From: an uncultured Prevotella sp.
Lineage (GTDB): Bacteria > Bacteroidota > Bacteroidia > Bacteroidales > Bacteroidaceae
DNA: 35,801 bases
NCBI GenBank assembly: GCA_947169685.1
Contig: CAMVQS010000024.1
Location: 1-35,801 of the forward strand
Reading direction: 5' to 3'
Shown: piece by piece, positions 16,637 to 25,780 of the stretch
Position numbering within the stretch: the first letter of the stretch is position 1
Layout of the letters: each line of letters starts with the position of its first letter
The notes under the pieces: generated by a model
Databases searched by the model: none
Told to the model about the DNA's origin: nothing
Seen by the model: only the letters and a program-made list of their open reading frames with translations
Position numbers and translations under genes: made by a program

Positions 16637-17491
16637 ATGCCTATGTTAAGTGTAGAAGAACTTGTTGACCGCCTGATTGACCTCTCGTTTGCAGAGGACA
16701 TCGGCGACGGTGACCATACCACGTTGTGTTGTATTCCTGAGGACGCGATGGGAAAGAGCCATCTGCTCATCAAGGAGGACGGAATTCTGGCAGGTGTAGA
16801 GATTGCCAAGGAAGTGTTCCACCGCTTCGACCCTGAGATGCAGGTGGAGGTGCTGATGGGCGACGGCAGCCATGTGAAGAAGGGCGACATTGCCATGATT
16901 GTGACGGGTAAGGTGCGTTCGCTGCTACAGACGGAGCGTCTGATGCTCAACATCATGCAGCGCATGAGCGGTATCGCCACAATGACCGATAAATATGTGC
17001 AGCACCTGAAGGGTACCAAGACCCGTGTGCTCGACACCCGCAAGACCACGCCGGGCATGCGTATGCTGGAGAAGCAGGCCGTGAAGATTGGTGGAGGCTG
17101 TAACCACCGCATCGGACTGTTTGACATGATTCTGCTGAAGGACAACCACGTGGATTTCGCAGGTGGTATCGTAAATGCCATCGACCGCTGCCATGCCTAC
17201 CTGAAGGAGAAGGGTCTCGACCTGAAAATTGAGATTGAGGTGCGTTCGTTCGACGAGCTCAACCAGGTGTTGGAGCACGGCGGCGTTGACCGTATTATGC
17301 TTGATAACTTCAGCGTGCCCGATACGAAGAAGGCTGTCGATATCATTGCAGGACGCTACGAGACGGAGTCGTCGGGCGGCATCACCTTCGATACCATCCG
17401 CGACTATGCCGAGCAGGGTGTTGACTTTATCTCCGTTGGTGCCCTGACGCACAGCGTAAAGGGTCTCGACATGTCGTTTAAGGCATGCTAA
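16637..17491 (+). CDS. nadC: nicotinate-nucleotide diphosphorylase (carboxylating)
   Basis: NadC converts quinolinate and PRPP to nicotinate mononucleotide in de novo NAD synthesis. The product has 284 residues, the usual length. Motifs are EDIGDGDHTT at the N-terminus, NIMQRMSGIAT, LDTRKTTPGMR, KIGGGCNHRIGLFDMILLKDNH (active-site Lys and Arg) and the C-terminal VDFISVGALTHSVKGLDMS. nadA and nadB are not in the window. Two nearby ATGs (16637, 16643) are possible starts; the first leaves a 6-nt gap to the preceding gene. Its last 7 nt overlap the next gene. Confidence 0.95.
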   Translation: MPMLSVEELVDRLIDLSFAEDIGDGDHTTLCCIPEDAMGKSHLLIKEDGILAGVEIAKEVFHRFDPEMQVEVLMGDGSHVKKGDIAMIVTGKVRSLLQTERLMLNIMQRMSGIATMTDKYVQHLKGTKTRVLDTRKTTPGMRMLEKQAVKIGGGCNHRIGLFDMILLKDNHVDFAGGIVNAIDRCHAYLKEKGLDLKIEIEVRSFDELNQVLEHGGVDRIMLDNFSVPDTKKAVDIIAGRYETESSGGITFDTIRDYAEQGVDFISVGALTHSVKGLDMSFKAC

Positions 17492-19116
17492 ATACGCTTT
17501 TTGCCAGCTTGCTGTTGGCCGTCAACGTAAACTTTACCCCGCCAATGTCTCATGAGATTTCATTGGCGGGGAACTTTGGTGAGCCCCGTCCCAACCACTT
17601 TCACGGTGGAATAGACTTCCGTACCGAGGGTGTTGAAGGCAAGCCCGTCATGGCTATTGGCGACGGTTACGTCAGCCGTCTTACGGTGGGCATGTTTGGC
17701 TTTGGCAATGCTGTCTATGTCACGCATCCTGAGGGCTACACCAGCATCTATTGCCATTTGCAGCGATTCACCCCCCGTCTGGAGCGGTTGCTGAAACGTT
17801 GGCAGTATGAACATGAACAGCGGGAGGCTGACGTGCGACTGTCACCTACCGATTATCCTGTATCGCAAGGCCAGCTCATTGCCTTTAGCGGCAATACGGG
17901 TCATAGCTTTGGCCCGCACTTGCACATGGAGATTCATGATACCCGTTCGTGGAACATGCTTGACCCGCTGGAGTTTCTGGGCAGTTACGTCAACGATAGC
18001 GTACCTCCGCAGATTCATGGTATCATGGCCTATCCGCAGCAGGGCGTGTTCAACGGTAGTCAGGAGCGCTCTTTCCTGGATGAGGAGAATACCGCGTGGG
18101 GCAGGGTAGGCTTCGCCATCTATGCAGATGACTACATGCAGAACTCACACAACCATTACGGCATCCGACTGACACAGTTGCTGGTCGATGGACGCGAGGT
18201 GTTTCGTGCGGACGTCAACGGTATTCCCGGCAGTTGCAACCGCATGGTCAACTCGTGGGGCGACTACGACTATTTCCATGATCACTCACGCTGGTATCTG
18301 AAATCGTTTGTCGAGCCAGGTAACACACTGCCCATCCTTTCTGCAGATGAGCAGCGTGGCATCATTGACTTCAATGAGGAACGCGACTACCATCTGGAGT
18401 ATGTGCTGACCGACTACTTCGGCAATACCACGCACAAGAGCTTTGTGGTAAGGGGAGAATCCTCACCACTTACCTCTTACACCTCACCCCTCACCTCTCT
18501 TCGTTGGAACCAGACCAACATCATTTCCAGGCCAGGTATGCAACTGGTTGTGCCTTACGGGTATGTAGGAGTCGATACGCCATTGCAGCTTTCGGCTGAA
18601 AGTGGGGAAGGCTTGTCGCCTGTCTATACCTTTTCAGAACGCTCATGTCCGCTGTTCTATGGTGCCGAATTGAGCATTGCTACACGTCGGGAAGTACGTG
18701 ACCCGTCGAAACTCTGTATCGTCTGTCACTTTGGGAAGGATATCTCTCTGGGCGGTAAGTACAAGGACGGCTGGGTAACAGCCTTCGTGCGCGACCTTGG
18801 TGGTAGTTACGAGTTGGTGTATGACGACGAGTCGCCAGTCATTGAGCCGAAAGATACAGACTCGGAGCTGCTTCGGTTTAATATTAGTGACGAGGTGAGC
18901 GGCATCAAGTCCTACAAAGGCTATGTCGATGGACAGTTCGTGCTGTTCAAGGCACAGACGCAAAGTCTGACAACCAATGCGCAGGGGACTACGCTTATTG
19001 CCTGCAGGCTAAGCAATACTCCCGTGAAGCGGACAGGTCAGCAGCGTCGTCTGAAACTGGTGGTTACCGATAATCGTGACAACCAGCAAACATTTGAAAC
19101 AAATATAAAATACTAA
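17485..19116 (+). CDS. M23-family (LytM) cell-wall metallopeptidase
   Basis: The product has 543 residues. A short signal peptide (MLNTLFASLLLAVNVNF) directs it to the periplasm. The LytM domain occupies about residues 25-165. Zinc ligands are visible in NHFHGGIDFR (His and Asp) and in HLHMEIHD (HxH), with GNTGHSFGPHLH the usual lead-in. The remaining roughly 380 residues are beta-rich and unassigned, and probably bind the wall or a partner. It should cut peptide cross-links in peptidoglycan. The start overlaps the nadC stop by 7 nt. Residues around 326-339 (SSPLTSYTSPLTS) come from a low-complexity CT-rich repeat that seems inserted in frame. Confidence 0.9.
   Translation: MLNTLFASLLLAVNVNFTPPMSHEISLAGNFGEPRPNHFHGGIDFRTEGVEGKPVMAIGDGYVSRLTVGMFGFGNAVYVTHPEGYTSIYCHLQRFTPRLERLLKRWQYEHEQREADVRLSPTDYPVSQGQLIAFSGNTGHSFGPHLHMEIHDTRSWNMLDPLEFLGSYVNDSVPPQIHGIMAYPQQGVFNGSQERSFLDEENTAWGRVGFAIYADDYMQNSHNHYGIRLTQLLVDGREVFRADVNGIPGSCNRMVNSWGDYDYFHDHSRWYLKSFVEPGNTLPILSADEQRGIIDFNEERDYHLEYVLTDYFGNTTHKSFVVRGESSPLTSYTSPLTSLRWNQTNIISRPGMQLVVPYGYVGVDTPLQLSAESGEGLSPVYTFSERSCPLFYGAELSIATRREVRDPSKLCIVCHFGKDISLGGKYKDGWVTAFVRDLGGSYELVYDDESPVIEPKDTDSELLRFNISDEVSGIKSYKGYVDGQFVLFKAQTQSLTTNAQGTTLIACRLSNTPVKRTGQQRRLKLVVTDNRDNQQTFETNIKY
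18461..18500 (+). repeat. CT-rich short-period repeat inside the M23 peptidase gene
   Basis: Units such as CCTCACCACTTA, CCTCTTACA, CCTCACCC and CTCACCTCTC follow one another. They read as SPLTSYTSPLTS without breaking the frame. The base composition is unlike the flanking coding sequence. Confidence 0.6.
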
Positions 19117-19119
19117 GAT

Positions 19120-20772
19120 ATGAAAAAACTTTTGCTAACAGCCACGTTTATGGTGGCAGCAAGCTATGTGATGGCTTGCACCAATTTCATCGTCGGTAAG
19201 AAAGCATCTGCCGATGGTTCCGTGTTCTGCACCTACAACGCTGACAGCTACGGAGCTTTCATGCCATTGTATCACTTTCCTGCTGCCAAGCATGCAGCGG
19301 GCGATATGCGCCAGATATACGACTGGGACACCAACAAGTATCTGGGACAGATTCCTGAGGCTGCAGAGACGTGGAACGTCATTGGCAACACGAACGAATG
19401 GCAGGTAACCATTGGTGAGACAACCTTTGGCGGACGTGAAGAAATGGTTGATACAACAGGCATTATCGACTATGGCTCACTTATTTACATCGCCCTTCAG
19501 CGTTCGAAGACGGCTCGTGAGGCCATTCAGGTAATGACTACGCTGGTGGAGCAGTTCGGCTATTGCAGCGAGGGTGAGACCTTCAGCATCTGCGACGCTG
19601 ACGAGGCTTGGATTATGGAGATGATGGGCTGCGGCAGCGACCGAAAACTCTCGAAGGAGCGTACCGTCTGGGTGGCCATCCGTATTCCCGATGACATGAT
19701 TTGTGCACATGCCAACCAGAGCCGTATTCGTCAGTTCAACCTGAAGGACAAGCAGAACGTGCTCTATTCGAAGAACGTCATCAAGTATGCGCGTAAGATG
19801 GGGTGGTTCAACGGCAAGGACGAGGAGTTTAGTTATGCCGATGCCTATTGTCCTGCTGACTTCGGTGCCCGTCGTTGGTGTGAGGCTCGTGTGTGGAGCT
19901 TCTTCAATCGTTTCAGCGATGACTTCTCTGCCTATCTGCCTTGGGCACAGGGTATTGACCCTGATGCAGAGCCCATGCCCCTGTGGATTAAGCCCAACAA
20001 GCTGGTAACCCTGCACGACCTACAGACAGCTATGCGTGACCACTTTGAGAACACCCCGTTCTCGCTCGACCAGGATCTGGGCGGTGGTATCTGGGAGATG
20101 CCTTATCGTGTGAGTCCCCTGAGCTATAAGGTCGATGGTGAGGCTTATTTCAATGAACGTCCTACATCAACGCAGCAGTCAGCCTTCTCGTTCATCTCAC
20201 AGATGCGCTCATGGCTTCCTCGTCAGGTGGGTGGTTGCTTCTGGTTCGGCAACGATGACGGCAACATGATTGCCTACGTGCCCATCTACTGTGCTAATAC
20301 CCGCCAGCCCCTGTGCTTCAATACACTGGGTGCCGATGATATTCACTTCTCGATGGATAATGCTTTCTGGGTGTGCAACTGGGTCAGCAACATGGTTTAT
20401 CCGCGTTACAGCCTGATGTTCCCTTCGCTGAAGCAGGTGCGTGACTCACTCGACGCTTCCTATGCCGAGTTGCAGCCAACCATTGAGGCTGAGGCAATAG
20501 CCCGTTATGGTACCGATGAGACTGCTCTTGCTGCCTACATGACGGAGTATTCCTGCCAGAAGGCTGACGAGATGATGAACCGTTGGCGCCAGCTGGCTTA
20601 CTTCCTCATCGTGAAGTATAACGATATGGTGGAACGTCCTGACCGCGATGGTCAGTTCTACTATAACGAGCATGGTCTCGGTGCAACTGTCAAGCGTCCC
20701 GGCATGGGTACACGTTTTGCCCGTGAGATGAACCGCCACGCTAACCACCGTATGAAGATGCCGAAGAAGTAA
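19120..20772 (+). CDS. C69-family dipeptidase
   Basis: The product has 550 residues. An N-terminal leader ends at ACTNFIVGKKASADGS, where Cys20 is the expected N-terminal nucleophile exposed by processing, as in the PepD/C69 (Ntn-hydrolase) family. Other family features are FSICDADEAWIMEM near residue 160 and the repeated WEMPYRVSP and NDDGNMIAYVPIY stretches. It should split dipeptides in the periplasm or at the outer membrane. It starts 3 nt after the M23 peptidase stop and ends 1 nt before truA. With CstA and the M23 enzyme in the same run it suggests a peptide-recycling theme, which is inference. Confidence 0.9.
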   Translation: MKKLLLTATFMVAASYVMACTNFIVGKKASADGSVFCTYNADSYGAFMPLYHFPAAKHAAGDMRQIYDWDTNKYLGQIPEAAETWNVIGNTNEWQVTIGETTFGGREEMVDTTGIIDYGSLIYIALQRSKTAREAIQVMTTLVEQFGYCSEGETFSICDADEAWIMEMMGCGSDRKLSKERTVWVAIRIPDDMICAHANQSRIRQFNLKDKQNVLYSKNVIKYARKMGWFNGKDEEFSYADAYCPADFGARRWCEARVWSFFNRFSDDFSAYLPWAQGIDPDAEPMPLWIKPNKLVTLHDLQTAMRDHFENTPFSLDQDLGGGIWEMPYRVSPLSYKVDGEAYFNERPTSTQQSAFSFISQMRSWLPRQVGGCFWFGNDDGNMIAYVPIYCANTRQPLCFNTLGADDIHFSMDNAFWVCNWVSNMVYPRYSLMFPSLKQVRDSLDASYAELQPTIEAEAIARYGTDETALAAYMTEYSCQKADEMMNRWRQLAYFLIVKYNDMVERPDRDGQFYYNEHGLGATVKRPGMGTRFAREMNRHANHRMKMPKK

Positions 20773-20773
20773 A

Positions 20774-21502
20774 ATGAGATATTTTGTTTGGTTTGCCTAC
20801 GACGGAACAGCCTATCATGGTTGGCAGATACAGCCTAATGGGGTGACGGTGCAAGAGGAATTGCAACGTTGCCTCTCCATGTTGCTGCGCCAGACTATCG
20901 AGGTGGTGGGAGCCGGACGTACAGATGCAGGCGTCCATGCCCGTCTCATGGTGGCTCACTTTGACTATGATGGGCCGTACGATATGGATAATCTGGCGTA
21001 CAAGCTGGATCATGCGCTGCCTCAGGATATCAGCGTTTATAAGGTGGAGCGGGTAAGTGACGACATGCATGCCCGCTTCTCTGCCAAACGTCGCACATAC
21101 CATTATTACATTCACACGAAGAAATCGCCCTTCCTGCATCGATATTCGTGTCAGCTGCACTACAAGCTTGACTTTGAGGCCATGAACCGTGCTGCACGAG
21201 TGCTGATGGAGTACGAGGACTACGGGGCTTTCTGCAAGGCTGGAAGTGACGTAAAAACGACGCTCTGCACGATATATGCTGCAGAGTGGCATCAGACGAG
21301 TGAGACGGAGTGGTATTTTGAGATTGCTGCCAACCGTTTCCTGCGCAACATGGTAAGGGCTGTCGTCGGTACCCTCATAGAGGTTGGGCGCGGACGAATG
21401 TCTCTGGATGAGTTCCGTGATGTCATTGCCAAGGGCAGTCGTAGTGGGGCAGGGGAATCGATGCCTGCTAATGCGCTGTTCCTGGAAAATGTGGAGTATT
21501 GA
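20774..21502 (+). CDS. truA: tRNA pseudouridine synthase A
   Basis: TruA converts U38-U40 of the tRNA anticodon stem to pseudouridine. The product has 242 residues. The catalytic Asp51 is seen in GAGRTDAGVHA. Other family motifs are the N-terminal YDGTAYHGWQ, the FSAKRRTYHYYI segment and the C-terminal NRFLRNMVRAVVGTLIEVGRG. The start ATG follows the dipeptidase stop by one base, so expression is probably coupled. Its stop is 2 nt before the next gene's ATG. Confidence 0.96.
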   Translation: MRYFVWFAYDGTAYHGWQIQPNGVTVQEELQRCLSMLLRQTIEVVGAGRTDAGVHARLMVAHFDYDGPYDMDNLAYKLDHALPQDISVYKVERVSDDMHARFSAKRRTYHYYIHTKKSPFLHRYSCQLHYKLDFEAMNRAARVLMEYEDYGAFCKAGSDVKTTLCTIYAAEWHQTSETEWYFEIAANRFLRNMVRAVVGTLIEVGRGRMSLDEFRDVIAKGSRSGAGESMPANALFLENVEY

Positions 21503-21504
21503 AT

Positions 21505-22422
21505 ATGTGGTTACTGTTAGCATTTCTTTCGGCTGCCCTGCTGGGCTGTTACGATTCTTTCAAGAAAGAAGCACTTAAGGATAACGCCGTCATTCCCGTG
21601 TTGTTCCTCAACACGCTGTTCTCGTCGCTTATCTTCCTGCCTTTCATTGTGCTGAGCCATACCACGTCTGTGCTTGATTCTACAGATTTTCATGTGGCAG
21701 CTGGTGGATGGGAGGTTCATAAGTTCATCCTTTTGAAGAGTCTGATAGTGTTAAGTAGTTGGCTGTTAGGCTACTTCGGTATGAAGCATCTGCCGCTGAC
21801 CATCGTTGGTCCCATCAATGCCACACGTCCTGTGATGGTGCTCGTGGGTGCCTTGTTGTTCTATGGTGAGCGACTGAACTTGTGGCAATGGGTGGGTGTG
21901 ACGTTGGCTGTCATCTCATTCTTTCTGTTGAGTCGCAGTAGTAAGAAAGAAGGCATCGACTTTAAGCACGACCACTGGATATGGATGATTGTGGGTGCTG
22001 CGGCTTTAGGAGCCATCAGTGGCCTCTATGATAAGTACCTCATGGCACCTGTCGGTGAGGGCGGGGTGGGGCTTGACCGCATGATGGTGCAGTCGTGGTA
22101 CAATATCTATCAAAGTGTCATGATGGGTGCAATGCTCCTGTTGCTGTGGTGGCCTACTCATAAGAAAACCACGCCCTTTTCGTGGAAATGGTCTATTATC
22201 GGTGTCAGCGTTTTCCTCTCGACGGCAGACTTTATGTATTTCTACTCATTGTCGCTGCCCGATGCCATGATTAGTATTGTGTCGATGATTCGTCGTGGAA
22301 GTGTCATTGTCAGTTTCCTCTTTGGAGCAATGATTTTCCAAGAGAAAAACCTCAAAGCCAAAGCCGTTGATTTAGCATTGGTATTGCTTGGAATGGTGTT
22401 CCTTTATATCGGTTCACATTGA
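21505..22422 (+). CDS. EamA/DMT-family transporter
   Basis: The product has 305 residues with about ten membrane helices in two EamA repeats. The first ends near GALLFYGERLNLWQWVGVTL and the second near FGAMIFQEKNLKAKAVDLALV, the repeated E-and-LxxWQxxG-like signature of the drug/metabolite transporter superfamily. The substrate cannot be told from sequence. ATG at 21505 is preferred over an in-frame TTG at 21499 that overlaps truA. It is the last gene of the cstA run; a T-rich stretch and the next promoter follow. Confidence 0.88.
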   Translation: MWLLLAFLSAALLGCYDSFKKEALKDNAVIPVLFLNTLFSSLIFLPFIVLSHTTSVLDSTDFHVAAGGWEVHKFILLKSLIVLSSWLLGYFGMKHLPLTIVGPINATRPVMVLVGALLFYGERLNLWQWVGVTLAVISFFLLSRSSKKEGIDFKHDHWIWMIVGAAALGAISGLYDKYLMAPVGEGGVGLDRMMVQSWYNIYQSVMMGAMLLLLWWPTHKKTTPFSWKWSIIGVSVFLSTADFMYFYSLSLPDAMISIVSMIRRGSVIVSFLFGAMIFQEKNLKAKAVDLALVLLGMVFLYIGSH

Positions 22423-22436
22423 TTTCTCTCTTTTTT

Positions 22437-22468
22437 TTTGGTAGAATGAAAAAATGTTCGTACCTTTG
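22437..22468 (+). promoter_or_regulatory. promoter of the nfeD-SPFH-dapA operon
   Basis: TTTG (22437-22440), exactly 20 nt, then TACCTTTG (22461-22468), 39 nt before the NfeD ATG. Confidence 0.75.
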
Positions 22469-22507
22469 AAACCTCAATTCAGAGAACCAACATTAAGCTA
22501 AGAGTGT

Positions 22508-22954
22508 ATGATTGAATATATCTCACAGAATCTGTGGCAGTTTTGGACGGTGATTGCCGTCATCTGCCTTATCCTCGAACTCACTTCGGGCGACTTTTTT
22601 ATTATGTGTTTCGCTATCGGCGGAGCGGTAGCAGCCCTTGTGTCACCTTTCTCCAACTTCTATGTTCAGTTGGCCGTGTTTGCGGTGGTGAGCTTGGTGA
22701 GCATCTTCACAGTACGTCCTGTGGCGCTGAAGTGGTTCCACAGGAATAATCCAGACCGTGTGAGCAACGCCGATGCCTTGTTGGGACGTGAGGGATTTGT
22801 GAAGGAAACTATTGAGGCAGGCGGCTTCGGACGTGTAGCTATCGATGGTGATGTGTGGAAAGCTAAAAGTGCTGACGGTAGCGCCGTTGAGGTTAGTGCC
22901 AAGGTTAAGGTTGTCAATCGTGAAAGCACAATAATAACAGTAGAAACAATTTAA
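22508..22954 (+). CDS. NfeD-family membrane protein
   Basis: The product has 148 residues. The N-terminal half has two or three membrane helices (WTVIAVICLILELTSGDFFIMCFAIGG and the following hydrophobic stretch to about 70). The C-terminal half is a small soluble OB-fold domain (LLGREGFVKETIEAGGFGRVAIDGDVWKA). This is the short form without the protease part. NfeD proteins pair with SPFH/stomatin proteins in membrane microdomains and quality control, and here the SPFH gene follows after 11 nt. That pairing is the main clue to its role. Confidence 0.9.
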   Translation: MIEYISQNLWQFWTVIAVICLILELTSGDFFIMCFAIGGAVAALVSPFSNFYVQLAVFAVVSLVSIFTVRPVALKWFHRNNPDRVSNADALLGREGFVKETIEAGGFGRVAIDGDVWKAKSADGSAVEVSAKVKVVNRESTIITVETI

Positions 22955-22965
22955 AACGAAGAAAT

Positions 22966-23919
22966 ATGGAACCTATTTTTTATGTATTGATAGTCGTTGT
23001 ACTTTGTGTACTGGTACTGGCTAAGAAGGCCCTGGTGATTATCCCTCAGTCGGAAACCAAGATCGTTGAACGTCTCGGACGTTATCATGCTACGCTGAAC
23101 CCTGGTATCAACATCATCATTCCCTTCATCGACCGTGCCAAGGACATCGTCATCCTGAGCCGTGGACGTTACATGTACTCCACCACCATCGACCTGCGCG
23201 AACAGGTGTATGACTTCCCCAAGCAGAACGTGATTACCAAGGATAACGTGCAGACCGAGATCAATGCGCTGCTCTACTTCCAAATCGTCGATCCGTTTAA
23301 GGCTGCCTACGAGATTTCAAACCTGCCCAACGCCATCGAGAAACTGACGCAGACAACCCTGCGTAACATCATCGGTGAGCTGGAGCTGGACGAGACGCTG
23401 ACCTCGCGCGATACTATTAATAAGAAGCTCGGACTGGTGCTGGACGAGGCAACCGACAAGTGGGGCGTCAAGGTGAACCGCGTGGAGCTGCAGGACATCA
23501 CACCTCCTGAGAGCGTGCTTACCGCTATGGAGAAACAGATGCAGGCAGAGCGTAATAAGCGTGCCACCATCTTGACGTCAGAAGGTAAGAAGGCTGCCGA
23601 CATTCTCCAGTCTGAGGGTGAGAAGACCGCCATCATCAACAAGGCCGAGGCTGCCAAGCAGGAAGCTATTCTCAATGCCGAAGGTGAGGCCATGGCCCGC
23701 ATCCGCAAGGCTGAGGCAGAGGCTAAGGCTATTGAGCTTATCACCGAGGCTGTGGGCAAGAGTACCAATCCTGCCAACTACCTCTTGGCACAGAAATATA
23801 TCCAGATGTTGCAGGAACTGGCACAAGGCCCGGCACAGAAGACTGTCTATCTGCCTTACGAGGCAACGAACCTGATGGGAAGCATTGGCGGCATCAAGGA
23901 TTTATTTAAGTCAGAATAA
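22966..23919 (+). CDS. SPFH/band 7 (stomatin/paraslipin-like) protein
   Basis: The product has 317 residues. It has one N-terminal membrane segment (about 3-22), then the SPFH domain (about 25-190; VERLGRYHATLNPGINIIIPFIDRA, RDTINKKLG, VELQDITPPESVL). A long Ala/Glu/Lys coiled coil follows (about 190-265; KAEAAKQEAILNAEGEAMARIRKAEAEAKA). Proteins of this build form oligomeric cages at the membrane and act with NfeD and membrane proteases. It sits between the NfeD gene and dapA with short gaps. Confidence 0.93.
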   Translation: MEPIFYVLIVVVLCVLVLAKKALVIIPQSETKIVERLGRYHATLNPGINIIIPFIDRAKDIVILSRGRYMYSTTIDLREQVYDFPKQNVITKDNVQTEINALLYFQIVDPFKAAYEISNLPNAIEKLTQTTLRNIIGELELDETLTSRDTINKKLGLVLDEATDKWGVKVNRVELQDITPPESVLTAMEKQMQAERNKRATILTSEGKKAADILQSEGEKTAIINKAEAAKQEAILNAEGEAMARIRKAEAEAKAIELITEAVGKSTNPANYLLAQKYIQMLQELAQGPAQKTVYLPYEATNLMGSIGGIKDLFKSE

Positions 23920-23928
23920 CATAGTATA

Positions 23929-24816
23929 ATGGTACATAATATCTTCAAGGGTCTCGGCATAGCGCTGGTAACACCCTTCACTACCGATGGGCAGGTTGAC
24001 TATCCTGCACTCATCCGACTTGTAAATTATCAATTGGATAACGGAGCTGACTTCTTCTGCATCCTGGCAACGACTGGCGAGACGCCCTGTCTGACACGCG
24101 AGGAGAAGCAGAAGATTAAAGACACGGTGGTTGACCTCGTGCAGGCTCGTGTGCCCATTCTCATGGGTTGTGGCGGCTATAACACGGCTGCTGTTATTGA
24201 GGAGTTGCAGACAGGTGATTTTAAGGGTATCGACGGCATTCTGAGTGTATGCCCATATTATAATAAGCCCTCGCAGGAAGGTCTCTACCAGCATTTCAAG
24301 GCTATTGCTGCTGCTACCAGCCTGCCGGTAGTGCTCTATAACGTTCCAGGCCGTACCGGTGTTAATATGCAGGCAGCTACTACGGTACGTCTGGCCCGTG
24401 ACTGCAAGAACATTGTTGCTATCAAGGAGGCTTCTGGCAATCTGGAGCAGGTGGACGAAATTATCAAGAACAAGCCCAATGACTTTGACGTTATCAGCGG
24501 TGACGACTCGTTGACCTTCCCCATGGTCAGCTGTGGCGCCGTTGGTGTTATTAGCGTTATAGGTAACGCTCTGCCTCGTGAGTTCTCGAAGATGATACGC
24601 CTGCAGTTCCGTGGTGAGTACGAGGCAGCCCGTAAGATTCATCATCGCTTCACAGACCTCTTCTCCCTGCTCTTTGTCGATGGCAACCCTGCAGGTGTGA
24701 AGGCCATGCTTCATGAGATGGGCTTTATTGAAAATGTGCTGCGTCTGCCACTCGTTCCTACTCGTATCTCTACGTTGCAGAAGATGAGTGAAATCATGAA
24801 GGAACTGAAAATCTGA
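23929..24816 (+). CDS. dapA: 4-hydroxy-tetrahydrodipicolinate synthase
   Basis: DapA condenses pyruvate with aspartate semialdehyde in the diaminopimelate/lysine pathway. The product has 295 residues, standard for the family. The Schiff-base lysine is Lys166 in IVAIKEASG. The catalytic Tyr137 is in LYNVPGRTG. The TTGE motif and a GVISVIGN segment are also present. The start at 23929 is 9 nt after the SPFH stop. The stop overlaps the start of the AraC-type gene (TGATG). The NAL-family lyases share this fold, but the length and the Tyr/Lys motifs fit DapA. Confidence 0.94.
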   Translation: MVHNIFKGLGIALVTPFTTDGQVDYPALIRLVNYQLDNGADFFCILATTGETPCLTREEKQKIKDTVVDLVQARVPILMGCGGYNTAAVIEELQTGDFKGIDGILSVCPYYNKPSQEGLYQHFKAIAAATSLPVVLYNVPGRTGVNMQAATTVRLARDCKNIVAIKEASGNLEQVDEIIKNKPNDFDVISGDDSLTFPMVSCGAVGVISVIGNALPREFSKMIRLQFRGEYEAARKIHHRFTDLFSLLFVDGNPAGVKAMLHEMGFIENVLRLPLVPTRISTLQKMSEIMKELKI

Positions 24817-25694
24817 TGGATAATATCATCCACGAGATAACGCCTTTGCATGGTCGTGATGTGCTTTACATTGCCGACCGTCATAAAAAGGAGTTCAACT
24901 ACCCCATACACAATCATGAGGTCTTTGAACTGAACTTCGTGGAGAACGGTGCAGGTGTAAGGCGTACGGTGGGTGATTCGTCAGAAGTCATTGGTGACTA
25001 CGACCTTGTACTCATCACTTCTCCTGACTTGGAACATGTTTGGGAACAGCATGAGTGCCAGAGCCCTGATGTGCATGAAATCACCATTCAGTTTGATATC
25101 GACATCTCCGAAGAAGGTCTGTTTGGAAAAAATCCTTATCGAAGCATCCGGTCAATGATTATGGAAGCCCGTAAAGGACTTTGCTTCTCCATGTCGGCCA
25201 TCATGCATGTTTATCCGCTACTCGTTGGACTTAGTGAGGTCAAGGATGGTTTTTACGCGATGCAGCAGTTTCTCACCATTCTTTATGAGTTGTCCAGACA
25301 GGACGGAGCACGCACGCTTGCCACCAGTAGTTATGCCAAGGTAAGTGTGGAAAGTGACTCCCGTCGTGTCCTTAAGGTCAAGAAGTATATCTCAAGTCAC
25401 TATCAGGAAGATCTGCGTCTGTCAGAACTGGCAGATATTGCTGGCATGAGTCCTTCAGCCTTTAGTCGTTTCTTCAAGCTCCGTACCGGTCGTAACCTTT
25501 CCGAGTACATTATTGACATGAGACTGGGTTATGCAAGCCGGCAGCTTGTTGATACTTCCAAGAGCATCAGTGAAATCAGTTTCCTTTGTGGCTTCAATAA
25601 TCTGAGTAATTTTAATCGGGTCTTCAAGAAGAAAAAGGGATGTAAACCTTCTGAGTTCCGCGAAAAGTATCGCAAGACTCGCATTATTGTCTAA
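24816..25694 (+). CDS. AraC-family transcriptional regulator
   Basis: The product has 292 residues. The N-terminal half is a cupin-like effector domain (YPIHNHEVFELNFVENGAG). The C-terminal 100 residues form the two helix-turn-helix AraC domain (LSELADIAGMSPSAFSRFFKLRTG and ISEISFLCGFNNLSNFNRVFKKKKGCKPSEFR). The ATG overlaps the dapA stop, so translation is likely coupled. Its target is unknown; AraC cupin regulators usually sense sugars or small organic molecules. Being tied to dapA is unusual for such a regulator. Confidence 0.92.
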   Translation: MDNIIHEITPLHGRDVLYIADRHKKEFNYPIHNHEVFELNFVENGAGVRRTVGDSSEVIGDYDLVLITSPDLEHVWEQHECQSPDVHEITIQFDIDISEEGLFGKNPYRSIRSMIMEARKGLCFSMSAIMHVYPLLVGLSEVKDGFYAMQQFLTILYELSRQDGARTLATSSYAKVSVESDSRRVLKVKKYISSHYQEDLRLSELADIAGMSPSAFSRFFKLRTGRNLSEYIIDMRLGYASRQLVDTSKSISEISFLCGFNNLSNFNRVFKKKKGCKPSEFREKYRKTRIIV

Positions 25695-25729
25695 AAAATA
25701 CGCTGAGGAGGAAAAAAGTCCGAAAAATA

Positions 25730-25761
25730 TTTGGTGGTTACAAAAAAACTCCTTACCTTTG
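25730..25761 (+). promoter_or_regulatory. promoter of tRNA-Arg
   Basis: TTTG (25730-25733), exactly 20 nt, then TACCTTTG (25754-25761), 19 nt before the mature tRNA. Confidence 0.75.
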
Positions 25762-25780
25762 CACCCGCAAATAAGAAAAA

